Below are positions 28,067-36,918 of a stretch of DNA of 64,000 nucleotides, piece by piece. This stretch comes from Methylophaga thiooxydans DMS010 (GTDB lineage Bacteria; Pseudomonadota; Gammaproteobacteria; Nitrosococcales; Methylophagaceae). The DNA is taken from the NCBI RefSeq assembly GCF_000156355.1, contig NZ_GG657895.1:85996-149995 (forward strand). Reading direction: 5' to 3'. The stretch's first letter is position 1; each line of letters begins with the position of its first letter. Position numbers and translations under genes: made by a program. The notes beneath the pieces are model-generated. The model saw only the letters and a program-made list of their open reading frames with translations, was not told the origin of the DNA and ran no database searches.

Positions 28067-28194
28067 TTTGTTATCTCCTGTTTGGTTAAAACGCAGAACC
28101 AGCCTATCCCGTGCAGTACTGCCGCAACAATCAATAAATTTGGAAGTGGTGTTGTGATGAGAATTCCAAAAAGTAAGGTGGCTTGGAAACGCAT
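28063..28194 (-). CDS. Small membrane ORF coupled to the antisense gene
   Basis: 43 residues if started at the ATG at 28194 (MRFQATLLFGILITT), with one or two hydrophobic stretches. The stop codon overlaps the GTG start of the 150-residue gene (GTGA). Its last codons contain that gene's ribosome site, which suggests translational coupling. It overlaps the 5' end of the CII-like gene on the other strand, and no ribosome site is seen for it, so it may be only a leader. Confidence 0.35.
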   Translation of the reverse strand: MRFQATLLFGILITTPLPNLLIVAAVLHGIGWFCVLTKQEITK

Positions 28195-28651
28195 CCAGCC
28201 GAACAATATAAAAGACGCGCTGCGGCTTAATAAAGAGTACGCCAGACAGTTCAAAAGGCTAACTGTTCCAGCTATCGCTGAACTGATGGCTGTCAGTGAA
28301 GACCGCTTATACAAATGGCTCTCTACTGGTGATATGCCAGTCAGTTTTATCCCGGCATATGAGCATATCTGTGAGATGGATTATGTCACCCAATATCTGG
28401 GTTACCGAAGTAACAAGCTGATGATTCAAATCCCCACAGGGAAAAAAGTGGATGAACTAGGTTTAGCCGAACTACAGCAGCTTTCTGCAGATGCAATGAG
28501 TTTGCTAATCAAGTTTTATCGTGAGGGTGAGTCGGTAGATATCCTTACTTCAGCGCTCACTCGACTGTTAGCTGGCGTGGCATACCACAGAGAAAATGTT
28601 ATCTCTCAGAGTCAGCCAGGTCTAGATTTTGAGGGCGGTGAAGATGACTGA
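28157..28651 (+). CDS. CII-like phage regulatory protein
   Basis: 164 residues from the ATG at 28157 (MRIPKSKVAWKRI); an upstream reading from 28082 has no supported start. A helix-turn-helix-like segment, TVPAIAELMAVSEDRLYKWL (about 38-57), is followed by an acidic helical C-terminus. Proteins of this shape lie just before the transposase gene in several Mu-like phages and resemble the phage CII regulatory family. It overlaps the transposase start. Confidence 0.65.
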   Translation: MRIPKSKVAWKRIQPNNIKDALRLNKEYARQFKRLTVPAIAELMAVSEDRLYKWLSTGDMPVSFIPAYEHICEMDYVTQYLGYRSNKLMIQIPTGKKVDELGLAELQQLSADAMSLLIKFYREGESVDILTSALTRLLAGVAYHRENVISQSQPGLDFEGGEDD

Positions 28652-30812
28652 ACAAAACAGGGAATGGTTCACAGCAACTGAATTAGCAAACAAACCAGGT
28701 CTTCCAAAGTACAAGCGTGGCGTTAATCAGCAGGCCTCAAAACAAGGCTGGAATACAAGGCAAGTAAAAGTAAGAGGTGGATCAGCAAATGAATACCACC
28801 TTTCCAGCCTGCCAGTAGAAACTCAGGCCGCGTTGATAAAACAACACCTGCCGACCCCAGTTAAGAGCAGCTCGGAAAGCACTGAATTTAGCTACGATCC
28901 TCAAGCATTATGGCAGCACTATGACAACAAGCCACAAAAACAAAAGGACGCAGCTCAGAACAAACTCAACCTGCTTTTGCAGGTCATGGCTCTGACAGAA
29001 AACGGTGGCGCCACACTTAAGAATGCCTTCTTACTGGTGGCTGATCAAAACGACATTAGTGAACGCACCATGCAAGGCTGGTATCACGGTACCAAGAGCA
29101 AGAAAGGGGTGAAATTCTATGCTCGTCAAGACTGGTTAGCCGCGCTGGTACCCGGCTTTGTTGGCCGAACGGTCACAGCAGATATGGATACTGAGGCTTG
29201 GGAATTTTACAAAGCCGATTACCTTCGCCTGGAGCAGCCAGAGTTCGAAGCCTGTTACTACCGACTACAACGTACTGCAGCCGAACAAGGCTGGAAAATC
29301 CCCAGCAAAAAAACACTGGAACGTCGCATCAAAGCCATACCGCTGGCAACCCGCGTTTATCTACGTGAAGGTGAAGCCGGTTTGATCAAACTGTTTCCTG
29401 CCCAACAGCGAACAGTCCAAGAGCTACATGCGCTTGAGTGGATCAATGGTGATGGCTACCAACACAACGTGTTTGTTCTATTGCCAAATGGCGATGTAAC
29501 GCGCATGAAAACGTGGTTCTGGCAGGACGTCTACAGCCGCAAAATACTGGCTTACCGCGTCGATGAATCAGAAAACACCGACTCAATCCGAGCCAGTTTT
29601 GGCGATGTTGTGGATCAGTTCGGCATACCCGAACACGTCACTATTGATAACACCCGCGCTGCAGCCAATAAATGGATGACCGGTGGCGTTAAAAACCGCT
29701 ATCGCTTCACCGTAAAAGAAGATGATCCACTCGGCCTATTCCCTACGCTCGGTATCAAAGTGCACTGGACATCAGTGATTGGCGGCAAAGGACACGGTCA
29801 GGCTAAACCTGTCGAACGTGCCTTTGGTGTTGGTGGTCTTGGTGAATATCTGGACAAGCATCCTAAGTTTGAAGGTGCCTATACCGGCCCAAACCCAATG
29901 GCCAAGCCAGAAAACTACGCCAAAAAAGCGGTACCCATTGAAACGTTCCTAGCAGTACTGGAACAAGAAATCATTGCTTGGAATGCCAAACCGGCTCGAC
30001 GCACTGAAATCTGCAACGGCACAAAAAGTTTTGATCAAGCTTTCACCGAAAGCTATCAAACCGCCGTTATCAAAACAGCTAACCAAGAACAACGTCGCAT
30101 GTGGCTGCTGATGGCTGAAGCCATCAAAGTGCAGAAAGATGGATCATTTAATCTTGATGCCGGATCAGCCACAGGACAAGGCAAAAACCGCTACCACGCG
30201 CCAGCGTTGCTCGACTTTGCAGGCCAGAAGATTACCGTTCGTTTTGACCCTCAAGCGCTGCATGAAATCGTCTATGCCTACACCTTAGATAATCGCTATA
30301 TCGGTGAGGCGCAATGTATTGAAGCTACTGGGTTTGGTGATACTGAAGCGGCTCGAAGCTTCAACAAGCATCGCACTCGCTTTATCAAGGCCACCAAGCT
30401 GGCAGCGAAAGCCGAAGTCGCGATGGATGCAATGGAAGTGGCAAGTCGCCTGCCTTTGCAGCCACAGCCTGAAGTCGCCAACCCGAAAGTGGTCAGACCA
30501 CTTCGCCCAGCGCCAGAACTAGGCCGACACATACCGCAGCCACAACTAACTGACGAACAAAAACAGGATCTGGCTACATTCCAAGCCGAGTTCCAACAGC
30601 CACAAGAGCCTGCAGCACAAATCATAAGAAATGATGACCCCAGAGCGCGCTACAAGCGTTGGGTCAATTTAGACCGTCGGTTGCGAGAAGGGAGTCAACT
30701 CTCAGCAGCTGATCAGAAATTCTGGGCGATGTACCAGAAAGGCGATGAGTTCCGCTTTATGAGCGAGTTCAGCGCTGACTTTGAGAGCTTCGACGAAACT
30801 GTCGAGGCATAA
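28644..30812 (+). CDS. A: MuA-family DDE transposase
   Basis: 722 residues from the ATG at 28644, overlapping the end of the upstream gene. The N-terminal end-binding domain starts MTEQNREWFTATELAN, where Mu A has its HTH_Tnp_Mu domain. The catalytic triad is D270 (INGDGYQHN), D335 (TIDNTRAA) and E391 (KPVERAFG), within one residue of MuA D269, D336 and E392. It cuts and joins phage ends for lysogenic integration and replicative transposition. The triad is intact, so the prophage may be functional. Confidence 0.96.
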   Translation: MTEQNREWFTATELANKPGLPKYKRGVNQQASKQGWNTRQVKVRGGSANEYHLSSLPVETQAALIKQHLPTPVKSSSESTEFSYDPQALWQHYDNKPQKQKDAAQNKLNLLLQVMALTENGGATLKNAFLLVADQNDISERTMQGWYHGTKSKKGVKFYARQDWLAALVPGFVGRTVTADMDTEAWEFYKADYLRLEQPEFEACYYRLQRTAAEQGWKIPSKKTLERRIKAIPLATRVYLREGEAGLIKLFPAQQRTVQELHALEWINGDGYQHNVFVLLPNGDVTRMKTWFWQDVYSRKILAYRVDESENTDSIRASFGDVVDQFGIPEHVTIDNTRAAANKWMTGGVKNRYRFTVKEDDPLGLFPTLGIKVHWTSVIGGKGHGQAKPVERAFGVGGLGEYLDKHPKFEGAYTGPNPMAKPENYAKKAVPIETFLAVLEQEIIAWNAKPARRTEICNGTKSFDQAFTESYQTAVIKTANQEQRRMWLLMAEAIKVQKDGSFNLDAGSATGQGKNRYHAPALLDFAGQKITVRFDPQALHEIVYAYTLDNRYIGEAQCIEATGFGDTEAARSFNKHRTRFIKATKLAAKAEVAMDAMEVASRLPLQPQPEVANPKVVRPLRPAPELGRHIPQPQLTDEQKQDLATFQAEFQQPQEPAAQIIRNDDPRARYKRWVNLDRRLREGSQLSAADQKFWAMYQKGDEFRFMSEFSADFESFDETVEA

Positions 30813-30862
30813 AAAAACAAACCCGCTGGCAGGCGGGTAAGTAAAACGTGATGAGGTAAATA

Positions 30863-31627
30863 ATGACAACAAATCAAAACGTGGTCAACTTGGGAGACAG
30901 AGTCGAAGCCTCTGTCACCACGGCACCACTGAAAAACGTCATGCTCTGTACACGATTGCTGGAACAAGCGATGAATCGCCCAGCACATCTACCAGGTATG
31001 GTCACTTTCTTTGGCCCGAGTGGCTGGGGTAAATCGTTTGCTGCAGCTTATGCAGCGAATAAATACCGCGCTTACTACGTTGAATGCAAAAGCACCTGGA
31101 CAAAAAAAGCGCTGCTCCTTTCCATTCTCAAAGAAATGGGCATCCAGCCAGATAAGACCAACTATGACATGGTCGAGCAAATCAGTCAGCAGCTGGCGCT
31201 GAGTGGTCTGCCGCTCATCATCGATGAGATGGATCACATCGTCGAAAAGAAAGCCGTCGAAGTAGTGCGTGACATTTATGAAGGATCAAACGCTGCCATC
31301 CTGCTGATCGGTGAAGAGAAGCTCCCGACCAAGCTGCTCAAGTGGGAACGGTTCCACAATCGAATGCTGGCTTGGCAAGGCGCTCAACCTGCCGATCTGG
31401 AAGACACACGACAACTGTCCCAACTTTACTGCCCGGACATCACCATTGCTGATGACCTGCTCGAACGCATCCAGCGTGAAAGCATGGGCGTCGCCCGTCG
31501 AATCTGCGTCAATCTCAACCAAGTTCAGCAAGCCGCCTACTCAGCTGGTACCGACCAAATCGACGTCAAACTCTGGGGTAACCGTCCCCTCTATACCGGC
31601 GACGCACCCAGGAGGAAGGTTAAATGA
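30863..31627 (+). CDS. B: MuB-family ATPase, target-DNA activator
   Basis: 254 residues, AAA+ type with Walker A FFGPSGWGKS (about 49-58) and Walker B LPLIIDEMDHI. MuB binds target DNA, activates the transposase and confers target immunity. The protein is shorter than Mu's 312-residue B and lacks most of its N-terminal extension. A 6-bp stem (ACCCGC/GCGGGT, 30823-30840) without a T tract lies between A and B and may affect translation. Confidence 0.9.
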   Translation: MTTNQNVVNLGDRVEASVTTAPLKNVMLCTRLLEQAMNRPAHLPGMVTFFGPSGWGKSFAAAYAANKYRAYYVECKSTWTKKALLLSILKEMGIQPDKTNYDMVEQISQQLALSGLPLIIDEMDHIVEKKAVEVVRDIYEGSNAAILLIGEEKLPTKLLKWERFHNRMLAWQGAQPADLEDTRQLSQLYCPDITIADDLLERIQRESMGVARRICVNLNQVQQAAYSAGTDQIDVKLWGNRPLYTGDAPRRKVK

Positions 31628-32235
31628 CACAGCCTGTTCATATCACAAGAGCAAACGGCAAGCTGTCAGGTAGAGATGCCTGCTGGCAAGCCATACGTGA
31701 ATTGAAAGTGTTTTCTTTACTTGACCTGGAAGCACACACCAGTGATCACAAACAGCTGAATGAAGTGAATCGCCGAACAGCCAGAACCTACGTGATAGGG
31801 CTGGAAGGTGCTGGCTATCTGGAACGCACCACCAAGCGCATGGGCGGTGCCATTGTCTGGAGGCTGACTCGTGATGTCGGTGTGAATGCACCTCGCGTCA
31901 ACCGCAAAGGTGACCACGTCACTGGTGGCGAGAGCCGTGAACAGATGTGGCGAACCATGCGAATTCTGAGTGATTTCAGTTGGCGTGATTTGGTGGCATC
32001 AGCCTCTACGGAAGAAACACCTATCGAACCGAACACTGCCAAGGATTACATCACCTTTCTGGCTAAGGCGAATTATCTCAAAGAGATAATCCCAGCCAAC
32101 CATGGTGGTGGTCTGGCGCGATACAAACTATTACCCGCGATGAATACCGGTCCAAAGCCGCCGATGATTCAACGCATTAAACAAGTCTTTGATCCCAATT
32201 TAAACAAGGTCGTATGGCCAAAGGATGGTGAGTAA
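31624..32235 (+). CDS. Early phage winged-helix-like protein
   Basis: 203 residues. Two similar segments resemble winged-helix repeats: DACWQAIRELKVFSLLDLEA with TARTYVIGLEGAGYLER, and REQMWRTMRILSDFSWRDLV with TAKDYITFLAKANYLKE. This internal duplication suggests a DNA-binding protein. It directly follows MuB with an ATGA overlap and a GGAGGAAGG ribosome site. Similar proteins lie behind MuB in other Mu-like phages, but the role is unknown. Confidence 0.75.
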   Translation: MTQPVHITRANGKLSGRDACWQAIRELKVFSLLDLEAHTSDHKQLNEVNRRTARTYVIGLEGAGYLERTTKRMGGAIVWRLTRDVGVNAPRVNRKGDHVTGGESREQMWRTMRILSDFSWRDLVASASTEETPIEPNTAKDYITFLAKANYLKEIIPANHGGGLARYKLLPAMNTGPKPPMIQRIKQVFDPNLNKVVWPKDGE

Positions 32236-32456
32236 TGGATGAAGCGACAGTAGACGTAATTCAACAATTAATGGCATGGCACCAGAAACGAGTTGATGAA
32301 TTGCAGCTGATAGTGGATCAAAAAGGTGCCTCTATCAAAATCGGTGAAGAGATTGAAATAACCGATCCGGAGGTGCTCAAAGGCGTTCATTTAGGCGTGA
32401 AGATTAGTTTGTCACTGCTTGGCAAGTTACCCATTTCATTAAAGGAAGGTGAGTAA
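32235..32456 (+). CDS. Small early phage protein, unknown function
   Basis: 73 residues, acidic, with a helical N-terminus ([19 protein letters not shown]). No family is recognised. The start overlaps the preceding stop (TAATG) and its stop overlaps csrA (TAATG), so it is part of a tightly packed early operon. Confidence 0.65.
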   Translation: MDEATVDVIQQLMAWHQKRVDELQLIVDQKGASIKIGEEIEITDPEVLKGVHLGVKISLSLLGKLPISLKEGE

Positions 32457-32635
32457 TGCTGATTTTAACAAGACGTGTGGGCGAAGCCCTGATTATCGGT
32501 GATGACGTTGTCGTGAATGTGCTTGGTACCAAAGGTAATCAAGTCCGGATCGGGGTTGAAGCCCCAAAAGATGTCTCTGTTCATCGTGAAGAAATTTATA
32601 ACCGCATTCAGAAAGAAAAGGATGACAACAAATGA
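32456..32635 (+). CDS. csrA: Phage-encoded CsrA/RsmA RNA-binding regulator
   Basis: 59 residues. The first strand [17 protein letters not shown] and the C-terminal [17 protein letters not shown] are almost those of E. coli CsrA. The key RNA-contacting residues L4, R7 and R44 are intact. CsrA dimers bind GGA motifs in mRNA leaders and change translation or stability. The gene is packed inside the early operon with 1-base and 4-base overlaps. Its own ribosome site (AAAGGAAGGTGAG) and that of the next gene (AAAGGATG) both contain GGA, so autoregulation is possible. Confidence 0.93.
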   Translation: MLILTRRVGEALIIGDDVVVNVLGTKGNQVRIGVEAPKDVSVHREEIYNRIQKEKDDNK

Positions 32636-32964
32636 GCGACTGGAAACAAGTACTCAAAACCGAATGTGAGAAAACATCACAAGCCAAGGTGGCCGCTGTT
32701 CTCAGACAGAATGATGGCTTTCCTTCACCAACCGTGATTAACCAGGTCATCAAGAGTAAATACCCCGGCAGAACTGACCGACTGCAAGCACTCATTGAAG
32801 GCAAGTTTATGTCCGGCAGTGTGCAATGCCCGGTGGTTGGTGCTATCCCCAGCGACCAATGCATTGAATACCAAAGCCGCCCGTATGCAGCAACAAACCC
32901 GACACGCATTCAACTTTATAGAGCCTGCCGTGGCGGCTGTGAACACAGCAAAATTGGAGCCTAA
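32632..32964 (+). CDS. Early phage protein with HTH-like N-terminus and Cys cluster
   Basis: 110 residues. The first half resembles a helix-turn-helix ([32 protein letters not shown]), as in Cro-like regulators. The second half has four cysteines ([20 protein letters not shown]) that could bind zinc. It overlaps csrA by 4 bases. The role is unknown; transcriptional regulation is a guess from the fold pattern. Confidence 0.65.
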   Translation: MSDWKQVLKTECEKTSQAKVAAVLRQNDGFPSPTVINQVIKSKYPGRTDRLQALIEGKFMSGSVQCPVVGAIPSDQCIEYQSRPYAATNPTRIQLYRACRGGCEHSKIGA

Positions 32965-32966
32965 TC

Positions 32967-33236
32967 ATGAACAAGAATTTGGGTAACGACATCATCAGCA
33001 AAAAAGTAGAAGACGTTCGCCACTGCTTAGCAGAACTAGCACGACGTGGCCTCACCATTACCGATATCAACATCGGTGAAGCCAGAAAGCCGACCATCAC
33101 CATCGTCGGCTACAACGACAGTCCAGGTGGACTTAAGGGCGGCACAAAAACCCGCATTAAAACCGGCCTACGTCGTCTCGAAACCTACGCCACAGAAGTC
33201 AGCGGCTGCCAGGTGCAGTGGAAAGTTGTGGCTTAA
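32967..33236 (+). CDS. Small early phage protein, unknown function
   Basis: 89 residues. It has a helical start (NDIISKKVEDVRHCLAELA) followed by short strands (ITDINIGEARKPTITIVGYN) and a basic region with KTRIKTGLRRLETYA. It is likely a small alpha/beta protein; no family name can be given. It lies 2 bases after the preceding gene and 13 before the DUF3164 gene. Confidence 0.65.
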   Translation: MNKNLGNDIISKKVEDVRHCLAELARRGLTITDINIGEARKPTITIVGYNDSPGGLKGGTKTRIKTGLRRLETYATEVSGCQVQWKVVA

Positions 33237-33249
33237 ACAGGAGTAACCC

Positions 33250-33867
33250 ATGAATACAGCTATCAATACAGAGCAACACAAGGTGAACGCACAAGGTCAC
33301 CTTGTACCCATTAGCAAAATCAAACAAATCGATCTGGATCGTGATGATCTTATCGAAGAACTGTTTGGTAAGGCCGAGTTGCTGCGAGAGCAGATGGTCG
33401 CCTTCAAAGCTCAGGCGATGAATGACGTTTATGCCTTCGTCGAGCTTGTTGCAGAAAAATACGATGCCAAGCTCGGTGGCAAAAAAGGCAATATCAGCCT
33501 CACCAGCTATGACGGTAAACGCCAGATTCGCATTCAAATGGCCGAGCTGTTGCACTTCGATGAGCGTGCTGAAGCAGCTAAATCCCTGATTGATGAATGC
33601 ATTCAAGAATGGTCAGAAGGCAGCAACGACAATATCAAAGCCCTGGTCGATCACGCCTTCAAAACCAACACTGAAGGCCAGCTTAGTGCTGCCCGAATCC
33701 TCGGACTGCTGCGGCTGGAGATTGACGATCACAAATGGAAGCAAGCCATGGAGGCGCTGAAAGATTCGATGCAAATCACTGGCTCCAGCGCCTATGTGCG
33801 TTTCTATTACCGCCCGACCACCGAGAGCAAGTTTCAGAATCTGGCTCTCGATATGGCTGCTCTGTGA
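33250..33867 (+). CDS. DUF3164 Mu-like early protein
   Basis: 205 residues matching DUF3164, common in Mu-like phages between MuB and GemA. Features include the N-terminal VNAQGHLVPISKIKQIDLDR, the core KKGNISLTSYDGKRQIRIQ and the C-terminal SAYVRFYYRPTTESKFQ. Its biochemical role is unknown. It has a clear AGGAG ribosome site. Confidence 0.85.
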   Translation: MNTAINTEQHKVNAQGHLVPISKIKQIDLDRDDLIEELFGKAELLREQMVAFKAQAMNDVYAFVELVAEKYDAKLGGKKGNISLTSYDGKRQIRIQMAELLHFDERAEAAKSLIDECIQEWSEGSNDNIKALVDHAFKTNTEGQLSAARILGLLRLEIDDHKWKQAMEALKDSMQITGSSAYVRFYYRPTTESKFQNLALDMAAL

Positions 33868-33875
33868 GGTCTTCT

Positions 33876-34100
33876 ATGGAAATGATTGTATTCGAAGACA
33901 GGGGCCAGGACTTTCTGGAGTGGGACATCGATGAAGATGGCGTCGTTGTTGATTCAAGACCATTTCAGGCTGGTATCTGGAGTGGCACGTTTGTATCAGA
34001 CATAAAAGTTGGTGAGCGACCAACCGTCACCAGTCCCCGTGATGGGGTTCAACGACAGTTGAAGTATCGCGTCATCGATATTCAGCCTAAATCCGCTTAA
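33876..34100 (+). CDS. Small acidic early phage protein
   Basis: 74 residues from the ATG at 33876, eight bases after the DUF3164 stop and with a GAGG ribosome site overlapping that stop. The sequence is acidic and strand-rich (EDRGQDFLEWDIDEDGVVV, GIWSGTFVSDIKVG). No family is recognised. A 168-base structured non-coding leader follows. Confidence 0.6.
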   Translation: MEMIVFEDRGQDFLEWDIDEDGVVVDSRPFQAGIWSGTFVSDIKVGERPTVTSPRDGVQRQLKYRVIDIQPKSA

Positions 34101-34268
34101 CCAACGGCGCGTCAGCAGACAGGTGGTGCCAGCAAAAAACTAACAGACTGCAGCTGAGACGGTGGGTTTTATAACCTTTCTCCCCGCCGGGCAACGCCGA
34201 CTGATCCACGAGACGGATTACTTAGCCCCTTCGTTGGGGTTAAGGCAGTGAAAAATCCGGGAGATGAT
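34101..34268 (+). other. Structured non-coding segment in the early operon
   Basis: 168 bases without a gene. A 7-bp stem, CGGTGGG / CCCCGCCG (34160-34166 with 34183-34189), is followed by a 9-bp stem CTTAGCCCC / GGGGTTAAG with a TTCGTT loop (34221-34244). GGATT and AATCC flank the second stem and could close it further. The ribosome site GGGAGA of the next gene begins just after. Neither stem has a T tract, so an RNA leader or processing site is likelier than a terminator. Confidence 0.5.
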
Positions 34269-34463
34269 ATGGATGAATTAAGGAACCCAATCTGTTTTGC
34301 ACGTTGCATCTGGCGGTCGCTTAGTCGTGGTCGGTATATATCTGGTCACAAGTACAAAACAGCAAAAGAGGTTACACCGGAAAACATTCATATCCTCCGC
34401 TGTAAACATTGTGGCCATAACTCCATTGCATGGAGCTGGGGATCGTTAGAGGAATCCAAATAA
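34269..34463 (+). CDS. Small cysteine-containing phage protein
   Basis: 64 residues from the ATG at 34269 ([13 protein letters not shown]), supported by GGGAGA upstream. Two cysteine pairs, CFARC and CKHCGH, may form a zinc site. It is basic in the middle ([18 protein letters not shown]). The stop overlaps the start of the HD-domain gene. No function can be assigned. Confidence 0.6.
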   Translation: MDELRNPICFARCIWRSLSRGRYISGHKYKTAKEVTPENIHILRCKHCGHNSIAWSWGSLEESK

Positions 34464-35014
34464 TGAACATGAAAGAAGCAAGCGAGATGCGACCAGACAT
34501 ACTCACTATCAGTGGTGAATACTTTAACTTTATGTGTCCTGAAGAGTCTGAGTTCGACATTTACGTTGCCGCTCATGGCCTATCAAACATTTGCCGCTTC
34601 GCTGGCCACACTAATAAGTTCTACAGCGTAGCCCAACATTCGGTTTATGTGTCTGAAATTGTACCGCCTGAAATGGCTTTGCACGGACTGCTGCATGATG
34701 CCGCAGAGGCGTTTGTTGGTGATGTGGCCAGACCACTGAAAAACCTCTTGCCCGATTATCGTGAAATAGAGAAGCGTGTTGAAAAAGCCGTGTTAGGCCG
34801 TTTTGGGTTAGACGCTGAGATGCCTGCAGAAGTGAAGCACGCAGACTTGGTCTTGTTAGCCACAGAGCAGCGTGACTTGATGGCACCACACGATGATGAA
34901 TGGCCGTTAATTAAAGATATTGAGCCATTAAAAAAAGCCATTGAACCAGTGTCTCCCAGCACAGCGTTTTTAATGTTTGTTGGCCGTTATCTACAAATCG
35001 TGGGGCAGCTATGA
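34463..35014 (+). CDS. HD-domain phosphohydrolase (YfbR-like nucleotidase)
   Basis: 183 residues from the ATG at 34463. Metal-binding HD motifs are visible: [11 protein letters not shown] (first His), [18 protein letters not shown] (HD pair) and [14 protein letters not shown] (last Asp). Proteins of this family occur in many phages and are thought to hydrolyse deoxynucleoside monophosphates or related nucleotides. Here it could tune nucleotide pools during replication. It overlaps gemA by 4 bases. Confidence 0.85.
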   Translation: MNMKEASEMRPDILTISGEYFNFMCPEESEFDIYVAAHGLSNICRFAGHTNKFYSVAQHSVYVSEIVPPEMALHGLLHDAAEAFVGDVARPLKNLLPDYREIEKRVEKAVLGRFGLDAEMPAEVKHADLVLLATEQRDLMAPHDDEWPLIKDIEPLKKAIEPVSPSTAFLMFVGRYLQIVGQL

Positions 35015-35619
35015 GTTCAAGACAAAAGCTAATCCAGCTTGTTCATATCGGCGCTAGCCGCTTGTTTAAGGACGAAGAAGCTCGTCGCACATGGCAAGGA
35101 GACCATACCGGTGAACGTTCGTGCAGCAAGATGACGGACAAAGAATTGAAACATTTAGTCAATTTGCTACGTGATGCCAAAGCGATTAAACCACCTAAAC
35201 GCGCAGGCAGAAAGCCATTCAATCGCAGCCCGTATATGGCAAAAATTGAAGCCTTACTGACCGATATGCAACTCAGTTGGGAATACGCTGAAACCATAGC
35301 CTGGCACGTCACCGGTGGTAAAGGCCATGCAACAACAGGCCGTCCTGGTATTGAACGTCTGGAGTGGGTGCACAAGCGTCAGCAGTTTGAAGCGATCATT
35401 GCCGCGTTATATCAGGAACAGAAAAAACGCAGCCTGCTGCAAACCGTTGAGTACCTACTGGATGCCATGAACCTGAGCGAAAGCTATGTCGAGAAGCTGG
35501 TAGCAGGCCGTGCGAATGCCAGCAAGTGGCGTCGTAATGTGCCGCTACTCAATGCCATCGTCGATCACCTTAATGACAAAGTCGCGTTTGAACGTGCCAC
35601 TCAAGTAGCGCTGCCATAA
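35011..35619 (+). CDS. GemA-family regulatory protein (Mu gp16, DUF1018)
   Basis: 202 residues. The N-terminal [15 protein letters not shown] and the later [19 protein letters not shown] and [20 protein letters not shown] are family hallmarks of GemA/DUF1018. Mu GemA modulates host gene expression and DNA topology. It stands immediately upstream of Mor, as in Mu. The start overlaps the HD gene. Confidence 0.88.
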   Translation: MSSRQKLIQLVHIGASRLFKDEEARRTWQGDHTGERSCSKMTDKELKHLVNLLRDAKAIKPPKRAGRKPFNRSPYMAKIEALLTDMQLSWEYAETIAWHVTGGKGHATTGRPGIERLEWVHKRQQFEAIIAALYQEQKKRSLLQTVEYLLDAMNLSESYVEKLVAGRANASKWRRNVPLLNAIVDHLNDKVAFERATQVALP

Positions 35620-35635
35620 GCAAGGTACCGAGCCA

Positions 35636-36010
35636 GTGAATTTACCTGATTATTTACCACCTGTAGCCAGAGAGATAGCCGATGTGATCGGTCTTGATGG
35701 ACTGTTGCGTCTGGTGAAACAGTTCGGTGGTGTCACTATTCGAGTGCCGGGGCAAGGTGACCTAAAGCAAGTGCTTAGTCCAGATCAATACAAACAGTTC
35801 GTGCATACCTTCCGTAATGAGAAAATCGCCATCCCCAAGCTTCAAGCAAGGCTATACCAAGTGGATCTGGCAGAGACAAGCCGTCTGCTTGATCAAGGCT
35901 TTACCAAAGCAGAAGTCGCCCGGACACAAAAAATTACTGAACGCGCTGTCTACAAACGCCAGGCTAAACAGCGTCAACTTGAAAATGACAAACAACAGGA
36001 TCTCTTTTAA
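35636..36010 (+). CDS. mor: Mor-family middle transcription activator
   Basis: 124 residues from a GTG start at 35636. The N-terminal dimerisation part (DYLPPVAREIADVIGLDGLLRLVKQFGG) and C-terminal helix-turn-helix (RLLDQGFTKAEVARTQKITERAVYKRQ) identify the Mor/C family. Mor activates the middle promoter in Mu. No separate late activator C was recognised in the window, so one Mor-like protein may do both jobs. The next gene starts inside its stop codon. Confidence 0.88.
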   Translation: MNLPDYLPPVAREIADVIGLDGLLRLVKQFGGVTIRVPGQGDLKQVLSPDQYKQFVHTFRNEKIAIPKLQARLYQVDLAETSRLLDQGFTKAEVARTQKITERAVYKRQAKQRQLENDKQQDLF

Positions 36011-36918
36011 TGTTCGATTTTATCAATCCACTCACAACTGATGACTTCAACGATAGTGTTGAGTTTTTATACCCTAATTTTTTGCCTAAAAAACAAATCA
36101 CTATGATCTATGCCGATGGCGGCATGGGTAAAAGCTGGTTGCTTTTCGGGCTGGCAAAATATGCCACTGAACACAACAGTGGTAGTGAGCAAGGCGCGAT
36201 GAATGTGCTGTACATCGATGTCGATAACCCCATCAGTGTGCTGAAAGAGCGTGGCATCGAACATAAACTGATCGAAGCCTGCCCGAATCTAACCTACTCG
36301 CACCGCAGTAAGTTCAATGGTGAGCCACTCGAACTGCTGGATGAGCTTGAAAACAGAGCCTATGGCAACGCGTTTAAAAACATGCTGCTGATGCTGGACA
36401 GTCTCAGAGACTTTGGTGATATCAATAATGACCTGACAGCCATGCGGATCGGCAACAAGCTGAAAAAGATACGTGACGCCGGTGCCACCATTATTGTGTT
36501 GCATCACTCCACCAAGAACGGCAGCAACTATCAAGGATCAAACAACCTACGTAACAGCGTCGATAATATGTACCGTCTTATCAAAGCGGACTCGCCCGAA
36601 GGTGAAATTCGCTGGCTGCTCGAAGTTAAAAAAGAACGTGCTGCCATTGCCAATATCGCACTAAGAATAGAAGTGGCAGATCTGTTTTTAACCGAACTGG
36701 ATCTCGACGAAGTCACACTCAACGATGAAGAAAGAGCGTTTATCGACAAGGTAAAAACCGTGCTGAAGGAGCAAGGTAGTTTGAATAAAACCAAGCTACT
36801 GGACGCCTGCGGTCACAAAAAAGATGATAAAACCGCCCGTGATAGACTAGATCGCTTTGACCGTATTCACTGGCAATCTGAGAAAATAAAAGGTGCTTAC
36901 ACCTATAGTTTGGTTTAA
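36010..36918 (+). CDS. RecA-fold (RepA-like) ATPase
   Basis: 302 residues. Walker A is YADGGMGKSW (about 34-43), Walker B is LLMLDSL, and a sensor region IVLHHSTKNGSNYQGSNNLR is present. It ends in a winged-helix-like domain (TVLKEQGSLNKTKLLDACG). The pattern is that of AAA_25/RepA-like hexameric helicases or replication ATPases. A classical Mu phage relies on the host primosome, so a dedicated ATPase directly after Mor is unusual. Function is inferred from fold only. Confidence 0.8.
   Translation: MFDFINPLTTDDFNDSVEFLYPNFLPKKQITMIYADGGMGKSWLLFGLAKYATEHNSGSEQGAMNVLYIDVDNPISVLKERGIEHKLIEACPNLTYSHRSKFNGEPLELLDELENRAYGNAFKNMLLMLDSLRDFGDINNDLTAMRIGNKLKKIRDAGATIIVLHHSTKNGSNYQGSNNLRNSVDNMYRLIKADSPEGEIRWLLEVKKERAAIANIALRIEVADLFLTELDLDEVTLNDEERAFIDKVKTVLKEQGSLNKTKLLDACGHKKDDKTARDRLDRFDRIHWQSEKIKGAYTYSLV

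Noticed and set aside
30818..30842. Terminator between transposase and MuB
   Set aside because: The 6-bp stem is not followed by a T run and the two genes should be co-transcribed.
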